A stretch of DNA of 64,000 nt, taken from positions 124,001 to 188,000 of the forward strand of contig UCEY01000016.1 of the NCBI GenBank assembly GCA_900471605.1, written 5' to 3'. Positions 1 through 9,754 of the stretch are shown piece after piece. Position 1 is the stretch's first letter; each line of letters opens with the position of its first letter. The position numbers were made by a program, and so were the translations under genes. The stretch is from Hyphomicrobiales bacterium. GTDB taxonomy: Bacteria; Pseudomonadota; Alphaproteobacteria; Rhizobiales; Rhizobiaceae. Below the pieces are notes generated by a model. The model had not been told where the DNA came from. It did no database searches and saw only the letters and a program-made list of their open reading frames with translations.

Positions 1-1
1 C

Positions 2-547
2 GGCGACCGCGCCGAGGTGCTGGCCGAGCTAATGGCCAGGAATGCCACCGGTGTCGTCTTCGCCGGCATCGCCGACAAGGCAGCGACTGAGGCCTGCTAT
101 GCCGCCGGCGTCGGAGCGGAATTCGACCTTTCGATCGGCGCTTCGCTGGACACGATCGGCAGCAAGCCGGTTCAGGCCAAGGTGAGGGTCCAGTTCCTCC
201 ACGAGACAACCGACTTGGCCGACCGACAGGCGGTGGTCGCCATCGGCGGCATCGAACTCGTCCTTTCCGCCAAGCGGCGCCCCTACCACTACATCGCCGA
301 TTTCACCCGCCTCGGACTCGACCCCAACGGTGCGAAGATCATCGTGGTAAAATCCGGCTATCTCTCCCCCGAACTGGCACCGATCGCCAACCCCAACCTC
401 ATGGCACTGTCACCGGGCGTCGTCGACCAGTTCGTCGAACGCCTGGAACGCCATCGCAAGCTGAAGCCGACCTACCCCTTCGACAAGGATTTTACGTTCG
501 AGCCGCAGGTGTTTTATTCGGCAAGGTCGGCGGGCGCTAAGTCCTGA
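2..547 (+). CDS. M81 family (MlrC-like) metallopeptidase, C-terminal part
   Basis: The reading frame is open from the left edge of the window, so the gene begins outside it; about 181 residues are visible. The sequence resembles the MlrC C-terminal domain of M81 peptidases, the family named for the enzyme that finishes linearised microcystin breakdown and common beside transporters in rhizobia. Seen: a glycine-rich conserved core, then a VVKSGYLSP stretch and a short Phe/Tyr-rich tail, as at the end of this family. The metal-binding N-terminal domain would lie upstream and cannot be checked. The full family length is near 490 residues. It ends 10 bp from a convergent orphan gene. Substrate unknown. 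Confidence 0.72.
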   Translation, partial: GDRAEVLAELMARNATGVVFAGIADKAATEACYAAGVGAEFDLSIGASLDTIGSKPVQAKVRVQFLHETTDLADRQAVVAIGGIELVLSAKRRPYHYIADFTRLGLDPNGAKIIVVKSGYLSPELAPIANPNLMALSPGVVDQFVERLERHRKLKPTYPFDKDFTFEPQVFYSARSAGAKS

Positions 548-556
548 AAACCTTGG

Positions 557-1405
557 CTAGTTCAGCGATGAAAAATAGTCGCAGGCGAAAGCAGATCTTC
601 CTGCCACGGGTGTGATCGTCGCCTTGATGCTCTTGAAGACCGACAGCGCGGTTTGAGCCATTGCCACGGTCTTCATCTCAGGTTTGGTCAATTGAAGCTC
701 GACCAGACCTGCAAGGGTATTGCCGCATTCCCACGAACCGATCTTAAGCTCCGTAAGCGATGCGTCGATCATCACGGACAGAGGAGCCATGGCATAGTCT
801 GCCCGTCCGGTTTTCTGGCGCTTGAACCCTGCCCTCAGAGCCAGTTTGTAACTTTCCCGGGCTTCCTGTATGGCGCTGGCGCCATCTCGCCCGGTCGTCG
901 CGTTGGCGATGCCGGTATAGGCTTCGAGTGGCTCGATCTTCTCGCGATTGGCAGCAATAATTGCCGATTTGTTGAATCGCAGAGCATCATCATATCTCTG
1001 GACCTGATAGGCGAGGCCTGCCAGCGCTAGGTTTTCGAAATAACTCGACCTGGCAAATATCTCATCCGGATATTTGCTGATCTTGTCGAGATGATAGCTG
1101 ATCTGCACGATGGCGATTGAGTTCAGCATGAACCGGGCCTGATCGTTCAGGTTCGCTCCCTGGGACAAGGCGAATTCCTTGTAGACGGAAGCCATCTGCA
1201 CGATGGCTTCCTTGACGCCCTCTTCCATCTTGACCTGGCTGCTGAAATAGGCTTCCCAAATTTCACTTGGGAACGTCCAGGCAACACCGATCACGAGACC
1301 GAGCACGCCGCAGACGTTTGCAGTGCCGTTCCAAAGGGAAGCCAGCGTCTTCCCGTTCGGTTTATCCGGGATCTCCGCAGCCGGACTGCTATTGACATCA
1401 CTCAT
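557..1405 (-). CDS. Hypothetical membrane-anchored protein (282 aa)
   Basis: I do not recognise a named family. The first 27 residues are polar, residues about 28-46 form one hydrophobic helix (VCGVLGLVIGVAW core), and the remaining 235 residues are soluble and mostly helical. The part from about 120 to 190 (ENLALAGLAYQVQRYDDALR) looks like weak TPR-type helices. This suggests a single-pass protein with a helical domain, orientation unknown. The start ATG has a purine-rich stretch just upstream. Its base composition is less GC-biased than its neighbours and it shares no operon with them: it sits between a convergent peptidase tail and a separate regulator, so it may be an acquired singleton. 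Confidence 0.6.
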   Translation of the reverse strand: MSDVNSSPAAEIPDKPNGKTLASLWNGTANVCGVLGLVIGVAWTFPSEIWEAYFSSQVKMEEGVKEAIVQMASVYKEFALSQGANLNDQARFMLNSIAIVQISYHLDKISKYPDEIFARSSYFENLALAGLAYQVQRYDDALRFNKSAIIAANREKIEPLEAYTGIANATTGRDGASAIQEARESYKLALRAGFKRQKTGRADYAMAPLSVMIDASLTELKIGSWECGNTLAGLVELQLTKPEMKTVAMAQTALSVFKSIKATITPVAGRSAFACDYFSSLN

Positions 1406-1540
1406 CTTCCCACCCCCGCCTATTTTCCAACCGGCCGATCAACCCGTCTTCATTTGGCTCGGAGTCCTGCGAAAATACAACCCTCTATAGACATAGAGGG
1501 TCGCACAACCGCGTCGACACTGAAACAAAAGGGCGCGTCC

Positions 1541-2215
1541 CTATTCCCCCGCCGTCGCAAACACGGCGCTGGCATCGCTGACGATTTCCACATGGGAATA
1601 AGCCGCCTGCCCCGCCGCAGCGGCATCGGCGCGCATGATCGCCGCAACGATCCGGTCATGCTCCTCATAGGATTTCGCCAGCCGGCCCGGCAGACGGAAC
1701 TGCGCCCGCCGGAAGGGGGCGAGCCGTGCCCGCGTCTGGGTCACCATCTCGAAGACATGGTCGTTGTGGGCGCCGCGATAGAGCCTGGTGTGGAATTCGG
1801 TATTGTGCGCCGCATAGTCCTCTTCGGCGCCGGCATGGACGAGCCGCATCGAGCCGCGATGGTCGAGTTCCAGCGCCCGCCGCTCGTCCACCGTCATCCG
1901 CTCCGCCGACAGCCGCGCGCAGATGCCTTCGAGCTCGGCCATCGCCTCGAACATCGAGTGGAGGTGAGTTTCGGTGACGTTGGTGACGACGGCGCTGCGG
2001 TTCGGCTCGCGCCCGACAAGCCCCATTGCCCCCAGCTCACGAAGCGCCTCGCGCACCGGCGTACGGGATACCTCGAAACGCGAGGCGAGCGATATTTCGT
2101 CGAGCTTCTCGCCCGGCAGGAGGGCACCAGTGACGATCATGTCGGCGATCGCCCGCACCATCTGCTCGACGGTGGTTCCGGTACGGATGACTTCTCTGCG
2201 CCTGACCTGCTTCAC
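1541..2215 (-). CDS. GntR family transcriptional regulator, FCD (FadR/VanR) subfamily
   Basis: A 224-residue DNA-binding regulator. Residues about 14-80 form the winged helix-turn-helix (GEKLDEISLASRFEVSRTPVREALRELGAMGLV is the recognisable GntR core, read in pieces), and residues about 90-215 are the all-helical FCD ligand domain with the usual His/Asp metal-site pattern (EFHTRLYRGAHND). The start codon appears to be GTG. It is divergent from the BMP importer/biuret operon at 2558 and is its obvious local regulator. Repeated TGyATGCACTTTT sites lie in the shared intergenic region. Whether it represses or activates, and its effector, cannot be read from sequence; FCD proteins are usually repressors released by a carboxylate or metabolite. 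Confidence 0.88.
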   Translation of the reverse strand: MKQVRRREVIRTGTTVEQMVRAIADMIVTGALLPGEKLDEISLASRFEVSRTPVREALRELGAMGLVGREPNRSAVVTNVTETHLHSMFEAMAELEGICARLSAERMTVDERRALELDHRGSMRLVHAGAEEDYAAHNTEFHTRLYRGAHNDHVFEMVTQTRARLAPFRRAQFRLPGRLAKSYEEHDRIVAAIMRADAAAAGQAAYSHVEIVSDASAVFATAGE

Positions 2216-2419
2216 GGGAACGATTCTACTGAACTCCTAAAACTTGCATACAGATGCCGCTCCCGACTCCATAAGTCAAATGACGAGGGCAAACCATTGG
2301 TAATTTTCGGCTTTCGGAGGCCGGAAAACGGCACCGGCAATTGCCGTATTGCCCGCCCTGCCCGTTTGCTGAACAAATAATATCTATTGACTATTTCTTA
2401 ATCGAAGCCGCGATGAATC

Positions 2420-2512
2420 TGTATGCACTTTTCATCCTGCCGTTTCCGGTCACCAAAATTCAAATGCAATAACAACAGCTTGATGTCTGGCATGCACATT
2501 GCATGCACTTTT
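2420..2512. promoter_or_regulatory. Candidate GntR operators upstream of the biuret/BMP operon
   Basis: The 342-bp divergent intergenic region 2216-2557 holds no gene. It contains a direct repeat TG(T/C)ATGCACTTTT at 2420-2432 and 2500-2512, a related GGCATGCACATT at 2489-2500, and a TTGCATAC element at 2244-2251 near the regulator start. Each contains a TGCA-centred palindrome of the size bound by FCD-type GntR proteins. A strong ribosome-binding site, aaggag, lies at 2545-2550 before the importer gene. That these are the regulator's sites is inference from position and repetition. Confidence 0.45.
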
Positions 2513-2557
2513 ATTGTACCCGTTCGAAACCGGCCCAGCGCCGCAAGGAGCATCCCG

Positions 2558-3685
2558 ATGACCAAACTCCTTTCCATGAACCGCCGCAATTTCCTCCAGG
2601 CCTCCGCCGCCGGCCTCGCCGCCGGTGTCGCGCCCGGCCTGATCGGCTCGCCGGCCTTGGCCCAGACGGCGCTCACCGTCGGCTTCATCTATGTCGGTCC
2701 GAAGGACGACTATGGCTACAACCAGGCGCATGCCGAGGGTGCCGCCGTCATCAAGAAGATGCCGGGCATCACGCTGGTTGAGGAGGAAAACGTTCCGGAA
2801 ACGGTCGACGTCCAGAAGACCATGGCATCGATGATCAACCTCGATGGTGCCACCCTGCTTTTCCCGACCTCGTTCGGTTATTTCGACCCTCATATGCTGG
2901 CCATGGCCGCGAAATATCCGAAGATCCAGTTCCGCCATTGCGGCGGTCTGTGGACCGAGGGCAAAAATCCGGCCAATACCGGCTCCTATTTCGGTTATAT
3001 CTTCCAGGGCCAGTACCTGAACGGCGTCACGGCCGGTTATGCCTCGAAGAGCAAGAAGATCGGCTTCGTCGCCGCAAAACCCATTCCGCAGGTGCTGCAG
3101 AACATCAATGCTTTCCTGCTCGGCGCCCGCTCGGTCGATCCGACCATCACCTGCCAGGTGATCTTCACCGGCGAATGGTCGCTCGCCGTCAAGGAGGCGG
3201 AGGCCACCAACGCGCTGGTCGACCAGGGCGCCGACGTCATCACCTGCCATGTGGACAGTCCGAAAGTGGTCGCCGAGACCGCCGCCGGCCGCGGCGCCTT
3301 CGTCTGCGGTTACCACGCCAACCAGAGCGCGCTCGCCAAGGACAAGTACCTGACCGGCGCCGAATGGGCCTGGGGCAATGTCTATACCAACTTCATCAAG
3401 GCGGCCCAGAGCGGCGGCAAGCTCGGCAATTTCGTCCGCGGCGGCCTGAAGGACGGTTTCGTCAAGATGAGCCCGCTCGGCCCGGCCGTCTCCGCCGAGG
3501 GCCGCAAGAAATTCGAGGCGACGCTCGCCGAGATCATGGCCGGCAAGTTCTCGGTCTTCAAGGGACCGATCAAGGACAATAAGGGCAATGTCGTCATCAC
3601 CGCCGACAAGGCCTATGCGGAAGACGCGATCGATCTCGAGAGCATGGCCTACCTGGTCGAGGGCGTCGTCGGCTCGACGTCCTGA
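2558..3685 (+). CDS. BMP family ABC transporter substrate-binding protein
   Basis: Periplasmic receptor (375 aa) of a basic-membrane-protein/PnrA-like importer; this family generally binds nucleosides or purine-like heterocycles. The ATG at 2558 was chosen because aaggag precedes it by 7 nt and the protein then begins with a twin-arginine signal (MNRRNFLQ) ending in an Ala-rich stretch and ALAQ cleavage site; the longer reading frame upstream has no such features. The mature part shows the BMP fold signatures GFIYVGPKDDYGYNQAH and, towards the end, the MSPLGPAVSAEG loop. It is the first gene of an operon with two permeases and an ATPase. In this context a ligand such as biuret or triuret is possible, but this is inferred only from the neighbours. 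Confidence 0.88.
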   Translation: MTKLLSMNRRNFLQASAAGLAAGVAPGLIGSPALAQTALTVGFIYVGPKDDYGYNQAHAEGAAVIKKMPGITLVEEENVPETVDVQKTMASMINLDGATLLFPTSFGYFDPHMLAMAAKYPKIQFRHCGGLWTEGKNPANTGSYFGYIFQGQYLNGVTAGYASKSKKIGFVAAKPIPQVLQNINAFLLGARSVDPTITCQVIFTGEWSLAVKEAEATNALVDQGADVITCHVDSPKVVAETAAGRGAFVCGYHANQSALAKDKYLTGAEWAWGNVYTNFIKAAQSGGKLGNFVRGGLKDGFVKMSPLGPAVSAEGRKKFEATLAEIMAGKFSVFKGPIKDNKGNVVITADKAYAEDAIDLESMAYLVEGVVGSTS

Positions 3686-3709
3686 ACCTTGAAGCGAAGG
3701 AGAAGCGCC

Positions 3710-4837
3710 ATGACGGTCGAAGCGAACGATCCGGGACTATCGGTTGCGGCGGGAAGCGGAGCTTCGCTCCGCCCCCTTCTCGAATGGCTGGCGCGACGGG
3801 CCGAGCCCGTGGCGATCGGGCTCGTGGCCATCCTGATCGGCCTGGCGCTTTTCTCCCTGTTCATCCTGGCGATCGGCAAGTCGCCGATCACCCTCTTCCA
3901 GCTCATGTATACGGGCGGTTTCGGAAGCTGGTTCTCGATCCAGAACAGCCTGTCCCGCGCCGCCCCGCTGCTGCTGACGGCACTCTGCGTGGCTCTGCCG
4001 GCACGGCTCGGCCTCGTCATCATCGGCGCCGAGGGCGCGGTCGTCCTCGGCGGCGTCGCGGCGGCGGCCAGCGCCATGCCCTTCGTCGGCATCGTGCCGC
4101 CGGTCGTGCTCTTCCTGTTCATGGGTTTCGCCGCCGCGGTCGTCGGCGGCATCTGGATCGGTTTTGCCGGCTTCCTGCGCCACTATCGCGGCGTCAACGA
4201 GACGATCTCCTCGCTGCTATTGGCCTATATCGCCATTGCCCTGATGAACCAGTTCGTCGAAGGGCTGCTGCGCGATCCGGCGAGCCTCAACAAGCCGTCC
4301 ACCAAGCCCCTTCCGAAAGACTACATGCTTGGCCAGATCCCCGGCATGGACGTCCATTGGGGCCTGGTCATTGGCGTCGTCGCCTGCATCCTCTCCTGGG
4401 TGCTGATCGAGATCACCAGCTTCGGTTTTGCCGCCCGCATTGCCGGCGGCAATGTCCGCGCCGCCCAAATTCAAGGCCTGCCGGTCGGCAAGCTTATCGT
4501 CGGCTTCACCGCGATTGCCGGCGGTTTTGCGGGTCTGGCGGGCATGATCGAGGTCGCCGCGGTGCAGGGCAGCGCCAATGCCTCGCTTGCCGCCGGATAC
4601 GGTTACACCGGCATCCTCGTCGCCTTCCTGGCGCGGCACAATCCGCTGGCGATCATTCCGGTCGCCATCCTGCTCGGCGGCATTTCCGCCTCGGGCGGCC
4701 TGATCCAACGGCGCATGGGCCTGCCCGATGCCACCGTCCTGGTGCTGCAGGGCACGCTCTTCATCGTCATCCTGTTCTGCGAGACCTTCTACGGCCGCTT
4801 CAAGATCTTCAATCCCGACCTCTGGAAAAGGAGCTGA
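3710..4837 (+). CDS. ABC transporter permease, BMP-type (YufP-like)
   Basis: Inner-membrane permease of 375 residues with about 8-10 hydrophobic helices, starting after a cytoplasmic N-terminus of roughly 35 residues. The sequence GVNETISSLLLAYIAIALMNQFVEGLLRDP is the hallmark of the larger permease in BMP/YufP importers (quoted in part only). The ATG at 3710 is preceded by aaggag at 3697-3702; an upstream TTG at 3689 is less likely. It lies 24 bp after the receptor gene and 3 bp before the second permease, so it is co-transcribed and probably forms a heterodimeric channel with it. Confidence 0.87.
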   Translation: MTVEANDPGLSVAAGSGASLRPLLEWLARRAEPVAIGLVAILIGLALFSLFILAIGKSPITLFQLMYTGGFGSWFSIQNSLSRAAPLLLTALCVALPARLGLVIIGAEGAVVLGGVAAAASAMPFVGIVPPVVLFLFMGFAAAVVGGIWIGFAGFLRHYRGVNETISSLLLAYIAIALMNQFVEGLLRDPASLNKPSTKPLPKDYMLGQIPGMDVHWGLVIGVVACILSWVLIEITSFGFAARIAGGNVRAAQIQGLPVGKLIVGFTAIAGGFAGLAGMIEVAAVQGSANASLAAGYGYTGILVAFLARHNPLAIIPVAILLGGISASGGLIQRRMGLPDATVLVLQGTLFIVILFCETFYGRFKIFNPDLWKRS

Positions 4838-4840
4838 CCG

Positions 4841-5767
4841 ATGGAAGACACAGGTATCGGCCTCTGGGGCGTGCCTCTGGCGATTTTCGCGGGCGCCATC
4901 CGCGTCTCCACGCCCTTCATCTTCGTCTCGCTCGGCGAGACGATCACCGAACGCTCCGGCCGCATCAATCTCGGGCTGGAAGGCACGCTCGTCTTCGGCG
5001 CCATGACGGCTTACGCGGTCGCGGTCATGACCGGCTCGCCGACGCTTGGCGTGCTGGCGGCGATGGCCACCGGCGCGATGTTCGGCACGATCCATGGCTG
5101 GATCTGCAAATGGCCCAAGGTCAACGACATCGCCATCGGCATCGCCATGATGCAGTTCGGCCTCGGCCTCGCCTTTTTCCTCGGAAAATCCTTCATCCAG
5201 CCGGTGGCGCCGAAACTGCCTTCCATTCCGCTCGGCTCCTGGTCGGCCGTGCCGCAGGTCCAGGCGGCACTCAACATCAATGTCCTGTTCTTCATCGGTG
5301 CCGCCCTCGCCCTGTTCCTCTGGTGGGCGTTCAAAAACACCCGCGTCGGCCTCATCTTGCGCGTGGTCGGCGACAGCACCGATGCCGCCCGCGCCATGGG
5401 CATCAGCCCAGACCGCGTCCGCCTTCTGGCAACCGCCGCCGGCGGCTCGCTGGCCGCGATCGGCGGCGCTTACCTGTCGCTCTATTATCCCGGCTCGTGG
5501 AACGAAGGCATTTCCTCCGGCCAGGGTCTGATGGCGGTGGCGCTGGTCATCTTCGCCCGCTGGAACCCGATCGGCTGCTTCCTCGCCGCGCTGCTGTTCG
5601 GCGGCGCCGGCGCGCTCGGCCCGGCCCTGCAATCGGTCGGCGTCACCCAAGGCTATTACCTCTTCTACGCGGCACCTTACGTGCTCACCCTGATCATCCT
5701 GATTGCCACCTCCTCGCCCACCCGCGCGCTTGCCGGCGCGCCGGGCGCGCTGTCGCTGACGAAATAA
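4841..5767 (+). CDS. ABC transporter permease, BMP-type (YufQ-like)
   Basis: Second, shorter permease (308 aa) of the BMP importer. It carries the family motifs TPFIFVSLGETITERSGRINLGLEG near the N-terminus and SGQGLMAVALVIFARWNP near the C-terminus (shown in part), both typical of the nucleoside-type BMP permeases. The ATG at 4841 follows an aaaggag ribosome-binding site that overlaps the end of the previous gene. It is 12 bp from the formamidase gene, which ties transport and amide hydrolysis together in one transcript. Confidence 0.87.
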   Translation: MEDTGIGLWGVPLAIFAGAIRVSTPFIFVSLGETITERSGRINLGLEGTLVFGAMTAYAVAVMTGSPTLGVLAAMATGAMFGTIHGWICKWPKVNDIAIGIAMMQFGLGLAFFLGKSFIQPVAPKLPSIPLGSWSAVPQVQAALNINVLFFIGAALALFLWWAFKNTRVGLILRVVGDSTDAARAMGISPDRVRLLATAAGGSLAAIGGAYLSLYYPGSWNEGISSGQGLMAVALVIFARWNPIGCFLAALLFGGAGALGPALQSVGVTQGYYLFYAAPYVLTLIILIATSSPTRALAGAPGALSLTK

Positions 5768-5779
5768 GGGGAAACGACC

Positions 5780-6796
5780 ATGAACGGATTGGGCGGCCTC
5801 AACAAATCGGAGCACGGCGTCGGTATCGGCCTCGTGCAGCTCCAGCTTCCGGTGACCGTCACCCGGGCGGACCTCGCCCGGCAGACCCAGGTGATCGTCG
5901 ATCTCGTCGCCAAGGCCCGGCGCAACCAGCCGGGCATGGATCTCGTAGTCTTTCCCGAATACGCCCTGCATGGGCTTTCGATGGATATCAATCCGGAGAT
6001 CATGTGCACGCTGGACGGCCCGGAAGTCGCGGTCTTCCGCAAGGCCTGCCGGGACAACGCCATCTGGGGCTGCTTCTCGATCATGGAGCTCAATCCCGGC
6101 GGCATGCCCTATAATTCCGGCATCGTCATCGACGATAGCGGCGACCTGAAACTCTATTACCGCAAGATGCATCCCTGGGTGCCGGTCGAGCCCTGGGAAC
6201 CCGGCGATTTCGGCATTCCTGTCATCGACGGCCCGAAGGGCGCCAAGCTGGCGCTGATCATCTGCCATGACGGCATGTTCCCGGAAATGGCCCGCGAATG
6301 CGCCTACAAGGGCGCCGAGATCATGATCCGCACCGCCGGATACACCGCGCCGATCCGCGAGGCCTGGCGCTTCACCAATCAGTCGAACGCCTTCTGCAAC
6401 CTGATGGTGACGGCAAGCGTGTGCATGTGCGGCTCGGACGGCACGTTCGATTCGATGGGCGAAGGCATGGTCTGCAATTTCGACGGTTCGATCATCGCCC
6501 ACGGCACGTCCGGCCGCGTCAACGAGATCATCACCGCCGAAGTGCGCCCCGACCTGGTGCGCGAGGCGCGGCTCGGCTGGGGCGTCGAGAACAACATCTA
6601 CCAGTTCGGCCATCGCGGCTACGTCGCGGTATCCGGCGGCGCGGGTGATGCGCCGTATACCTACATGCACGACCTGATTGCCGGGAAATACAGGCTGCCC
6701 TGGGAGGACGCGGTGAAGGTCACCGACGGCACCTCCTGCGGCTTCGACAAACCCGTGCGGTCTTATGGCGAGACTTTCAAGCTGGCTGGCGAATAG
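5780..6796 (+). CDS. amiF: Formamidase (nitrilase superfamily)
   Basis: Hydrolyses formamide to formate and ammonia in the cytoplasm. The 338-residue protein aligns from memory along its full length with Helicobacter AmiF (334 aa). Shared features are [15 protein letters not shown] and the long C-terminal stretch ending in the [13 protein letters not shown] region. The catalytic triad is Glu60 (FPEY), Lys129 (YRK) and Cys162 (CHDG). The nitrilase fold usually forms dimers or hexamers. It lies 12 bp after the permease and 8 bp before the biuret hydrolase gene. An aliphatic amidase (AmiE) or a formamidase with broader substrates such as formylurea is possible, but the C-terminal region favours AmiF. 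Confidence 0.83.
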   Translation: MNGLGGLNKSEHGVGIGLVQLQLPVTVTRADLARQTQVIVDLVAKARRNQPGMDLVVFPEYALHGLSMDINPEIMCTLDGPEVAVFRKACRDNAIWGCFSIMELNPGGMPYNSGIVIDDSGDLKLYYRKMHPWVPVEPWEPGDFGIPVIDGPKGAKLALIICHDGMFPEMARECAYKGAEIMIRTAGYTAPIREAWRFTNQSNAFCNLMVTASVCMCGSDGTFDSMGEGMVCNFDGSIIAHGTSGRVNEIITAEVRPDLVREARLGWGVENNIYQFGHRGYVAVSGGAGDAPYTYMHDLIAGKYRLPWEDAVKVTDGTSCGFDKPVRSYGETFKLAGE

Positions 6797-6804
6797 GAGA
6801 GACA

Positions 6805-7509
6805 ATGATGGACGCGATGGTTGAAACCAAAGGGCATTATATCGACGCCGATCCCTATGCCTGGCCCTATAACGGCGATCTCAGACCCGAAAACACCGCC
6901 CTGATCATCATCGACATGCAGACCGATTTCTGCGGCAAGGGCGGGTACGTCGATCATATGGGTTACGACCTGTCGCTGGTGCAGGCCCCGATCGAGCCGA
7001 TCAAGACGGTGCTCGCCGCCATGCGTGCGCGAGGCTACCACATCATCCACACCCGCGAGGGCCATCGCCCGGATCTTGCCGACCTGCCGGCCAACAAGCG
7101 CTGGCGCTCGCAGCGCATCGGCGCCGGCATCGGCGATCCCGGCCCCTGCGGCCGCATCCTGACGAGGGGCGAGCCCGGCTGGGACATTATCGAGGAACTC
7201 TATCCGATCCAGGGCGAAGTCATCATCGACAAGCCCGGCAAGGGCTCGTTCTGCGCCACCGATCTGGAACTGATCCTCCACCAGAAGCGCATCGAGAATA
7301 TCATTTTGACCGGCATCACCACCGATGTCTGCGTCTCGACCACCATGCGCGAGGCGAACGACCGCGGCTTCGAATGCCTGATGCTCGAGGACTGCTGCGG
7401 CGCCACCGATTACGGCAACCACCTCGCCGCCATCAAGATGGTCAAGATGCAGGGCGGCGTGTTCGGCTCCGTCTCCAACTCCGTCACCTTTGTGAGCCAG
7501 CTGCCATGA
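6805..7509 (+). CDS. biuH: Biuret amidohydrolase (cysteine hydrolase, isochorismatase-like)
   Basis: Converts biuret to allophanate and ammonia. From memory the sequence is very close to the characterised Rhizobium leguminosarum BiuH along its full length. The catalytic Asp-Lys-Cys triad is present: Asp37, Lys143 and Cys176 if the first ATG is used, or 36, 142 and 175, the published BiuH numbering, if the second ATG at 6808 is used. Motifs: [21 protein letters not shown] around the Asp (shown as a short span), IDKPGKGSF around the Lys and [18 protein letters not shown] around the Cys. A ribosome-binding site, aggaga, precedes both ATGs. The stop overlaps the ATPase start (ATGA), so the two are translationally coupled. 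Confidence 0.9.
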   Translation: MMDAMVETKGHYIDADPYAWPYNGDLRPENTALIIIDMQTDFCGKGGYVDHMGYDLSLVQAPIEPIKTVLAAMRARGYHIIHTREGHRPDLADLPANKRWRSQRIGAGIGDPGPCGRILTRGEPGWDIIEELYPIQGEVIIDKPGKGSFCATDLELILHQKRIENIILTGITTDVCVSTTMREANDRGFECLMLEDCCGATDYGNHLAAIKMVKMQGGVFGSVSNSVTFVSQLP

Positions 7510-9059
7510 ACAACATCGTCCGCGATACGCCCCTACCCCAGGCCGGCAAGGCGGTCGGCATCGAAACGCTCGGCATGACCATGCGTTTCGGCTCCTTCAC
7601 CGCGCTCGACAACGTCTCGATCCGTGTACCCGCCGGTTCGTTCCACGCGCTGCTCGGCGAAAACGGCGCCGGCAAATCGACGCTCGTCAAATGCATCATG
7701 GGCTTCTACCACGCGACCTCGGGCTCGCTGTCGGTCGACGGCCGCGAAGTTTCGGTCGCCTCTCCCAAGGATGCGGCGACCTACGGGCTCGGCATGGTCT
7801 ACCAGCACTTCACCCTCGTACCCTCGCTGACCGGCGCCGAAAACCTCGTCATCAGCCGCACCGCCGTGCCCTCGGTGATCAACTGGGCGAAGGAGCGCAA
7901 GGATCTCGCCGCCTTCATGGAGCGCATGCCCTTCCAGATCCCGCTCGAACGGCCGGTCAGCGAGCTGGCGGCCGGCGAGAAGCAGAAGCTGGAAATCGTC
8001 AAGCAGCTCTATCTCGGCCGCTCCTTCCTGGTGCTCGACGAACCGACCTCGGTGCTGACGCCTGCTGAAGCCGACGAAATGCTCGGCATCGTGCGCGGCA
8101 TGACCGAGCGCGGCGAGCTGACCGTGCTGATGATCAGCCACAAGTTCCACGAGGTGACGAAATTCGCCGATGCGGTCTCGATCCTGCGCCGCGGCAAGCT
8201 GGTCGGCACCGGAAAGGTCGGCGAATTGTCGACCGCCGAGATGGCGGCGATGATGATCGGCGACGTCAAGCTCGCCGAACTCGACAGTCGCCTGCCGGTG
8301 GCGGAGGAAGCAAAATCGGTGCTGAAGGTCGAGCAGGTCAAGGCGCCGGACCGCTCGGGCCTCAAGACCATCGAGATCGATAGCCTGACCGTCCGTTCCG
8401 GCGAGATCGTCGGCATTGCCGGCATTTCCGGCAATGGCCAGAAGGAACTGACCGAAATCCTCGCCGGCCAGCGCCCGACCGACAGAGGAACCGTGACCGT
8501 CAACGGCGAGAGCTATGGCGCGACGAGGCCGGAGACCCGCAGGAACAATGTCCGGTTCATTCCCGAAGAACCGCTGCAGAATGCCTGTGCGCCAAAGATG
8601 ACGGTCAGCGAAAACCTCGCTTTCCGCACCTTCGACTTGAAGAGCGACGGCAAGGATGCGATCTGGCTGAACAAGGGCGAGATGAAGAAACGGGCCTCGT
8701 CGCTGATCTCGGATTTCAAGGTGAAGACCGCCTCGTCTTCCTCGCCGATCGCCGCCCTGTCCGGCGGCAACGTGCAGCGCGCGGTACTCGCCCGGGAACT
8801 CACCGGCGACGTGGACCTGCTGATCGTCTCCAACCCCTGTTTCGGCCTCGATTTTTCGGCCGTTGCGGAAATCCGCGCCCGCATCATGCGGGCCCGCAAT
8901 TCGGGGACCGCCGTGCTGCTGCTCTCGGAGGATCTCGACGAACTGCTGGAAATGTCCGACCGCATCATGGTGATTTCGGAGGGCAGACTGGTCTATGAGA
9001 CCCCGATCCGCGCCGCCGATATCGGCGTCATCGGCGCTCATATGGCAGGGCATCACTGA
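7506..9059 (+). CDS. ABC transporter ATP-binding protein, BMP-type (two ABC domains)
   Basis: Energises the BMP importer. The 517-residue protein has two nucleotide-binding domains, as in YufO and sugar CUT2 ATPases. Domain 1 has Walker [10 protein letters not shown], an unusual signature ELAAGEKQK and Walker [11 protein letters not shown]. Domain 2 has a relaxed Walker A (GISGNGQKE), signature [10 protein letters not shown] and a Walker-B region [12 protein letters not shown] that lacks the normal acidic pair, which is common in BMP ATPases. The ATG overlaps the biuH stop (ATGA) and the gene end overlaps the next start (TGATG). Its insertion between two cysteine hydrolases is the main oddity of the operon. 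Confidence 0.88.
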   Translation: MNNIVRDTPLPQAGKAVGIETLGMTMRFGSFTALDNVSIRVPAGSFHALLGENGAGKSTLVKCIMGFYHATSGSLSVDGREVSVASPKDAATYGLGMVYQHFTLVPSLTGAENLVISRTAVPSVINWAKERKDLAAFMERMPFQIPLERPVSELAAGEKQKLEIVKQLYLGRSFLVLDEPTSVLTPAEADEMLGIVRGMTERGELTVLMISHKFHEVTKFADAVSILRRGKLVGTGKVGELSTAEMAAMMIGDVKLAELDSRLPVAEEAKSVLKVEQVKAPDRSGLKTIEIDSLTVRSGEIVGIAGISGNGQKELTEILAGQRPTDRGTVTVNGESYGATRPETRRNNVRFIPEEPLQNACAPKMTVSENLAFRTFDLKSDGKDAIWLNKGEMKKRASSLISDFKVKTASSSSPIAALSGGNVQRAVLARELTGDVDLLIVSNPCFGLDFSAVAEIRARIMRARNSGTAVLLLSEDLDELLEMSDRIMVISEGRLVYETPIRAADIGVIGAHMAGHH

Positions 9060-9754
9060 TGGCCGAGGGGATAATCGAGATCACGGCAGAACCCTTCGCC
9101 TTCCCGGCGAAACCCGAGGCTCTGGCGCTGATCGTCATCGACATGCAGCGTGATTTCGCCGAGCCGGGCGGTTTCGGAGCGAGCCTCGGCAATGACGTCG
9201 GCCGGATTACCAAAATCGTGCCGGATGTCAAACGCCTGATCCAGGGATTTCGCACCGCCGGCCTGCCGGTGATCCACACAATGGAATGTCACAAGCCGGA
9301 CCTTTCCGACCTGCCGCCCGCCAAGCGTGATCGCGGAAATCCAACGCTCAGGATCGGCGATGTCGGTCCGATGGGACGCGTGCTGATCTCGGGCGAGCCG
9401 GGCACGGCGATCATGTCCGAGCTCGCACCGGTCGATGGCGAGGTAGTGATCGAAAAGCCCGGCAAGGGCGCCTTCTACGCCACCGAACTGGGCGAAGTGC
9501 TGAAGGCGAAAGGCATCAAGCAGCTCGTCTTCGCGGGCGTGACGACGGAAGTCTGCGTGCAGACGACCATGCGCGAGGCGAACGACCGCGGTTACGAATG
9601 CCTGCTCGCCGAAGAGGCAACGGAAAGCTATTTTCCCGAGTTCAAGGCCGCCGCCATCGCCATGATCCGCGCCCAGGGCGCCATCGTCGGCTGGACCGCG
9701 CATGTGGACGACATTCTGGCAGGGATTGTGCCAAAGGGGATGACCAATGCCTGA
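9059..9754 (+). CDS. Cysteine hydrolase, isochorismatase-like (candidate triuret hydrolase)
   Basis: A 231-residue paralogue of the biuret hydrolase two genes upstream. The triad is Asp28 (VIDMQRDF), Lys133 (IEKPGKGAF) and Cys166 (GVTTEVCVQTT). It differs from BiuH in the substrate-facing segments: EPGGFGASLGNDV replaces the [13 protein letters not shown] stretch, and the C-terminal region reads ESYFPEFKAAA. Triuret hydrolase (TrtA, known from Herbaspirillum) is an isochorismatase-like enzyme encoded next to biuret hydrolase and would feed biuret into this pathway. Naming it TrtA here is inference from context and general likeness. A ureidoacrylate-type (RutB-like) or other ureide hydrolase is the alternative. 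The start overlaps the ATPase stop. Confidence 0.8.
   Translation: MAEGIIEITAEPFAFPAKPEALALIVIDMQRDFAEPGGFGASLGNDVGRITKIVPDVKRLIQGFRTAGLPVIHTMECHKPDLSDLPPAKRDRGNPTLRIGDVGPMGRVLISGEPGTAIMSELAPVDGEVVIEKPGKGAFYATELGEVLKAKGIKQLVFAGVTTEVCVQTTMREANDRGYECLLAEEATESYFPEFKAAAIAMIRAQGAIVGWTAHVDDILAGIVPKGMTNA

Noticed and set aside
4217..6805. A very long open frame (862 codons) on the minus strand under the permease and formamidase genes, and a 776-codon plus-strand frame at 3784-6114
   Set aside because: They overlap well-supported genes, their translations are rich in Arg/Asp/His/Gly with no domain, and long empty frames are expected in GC-rich DNA.
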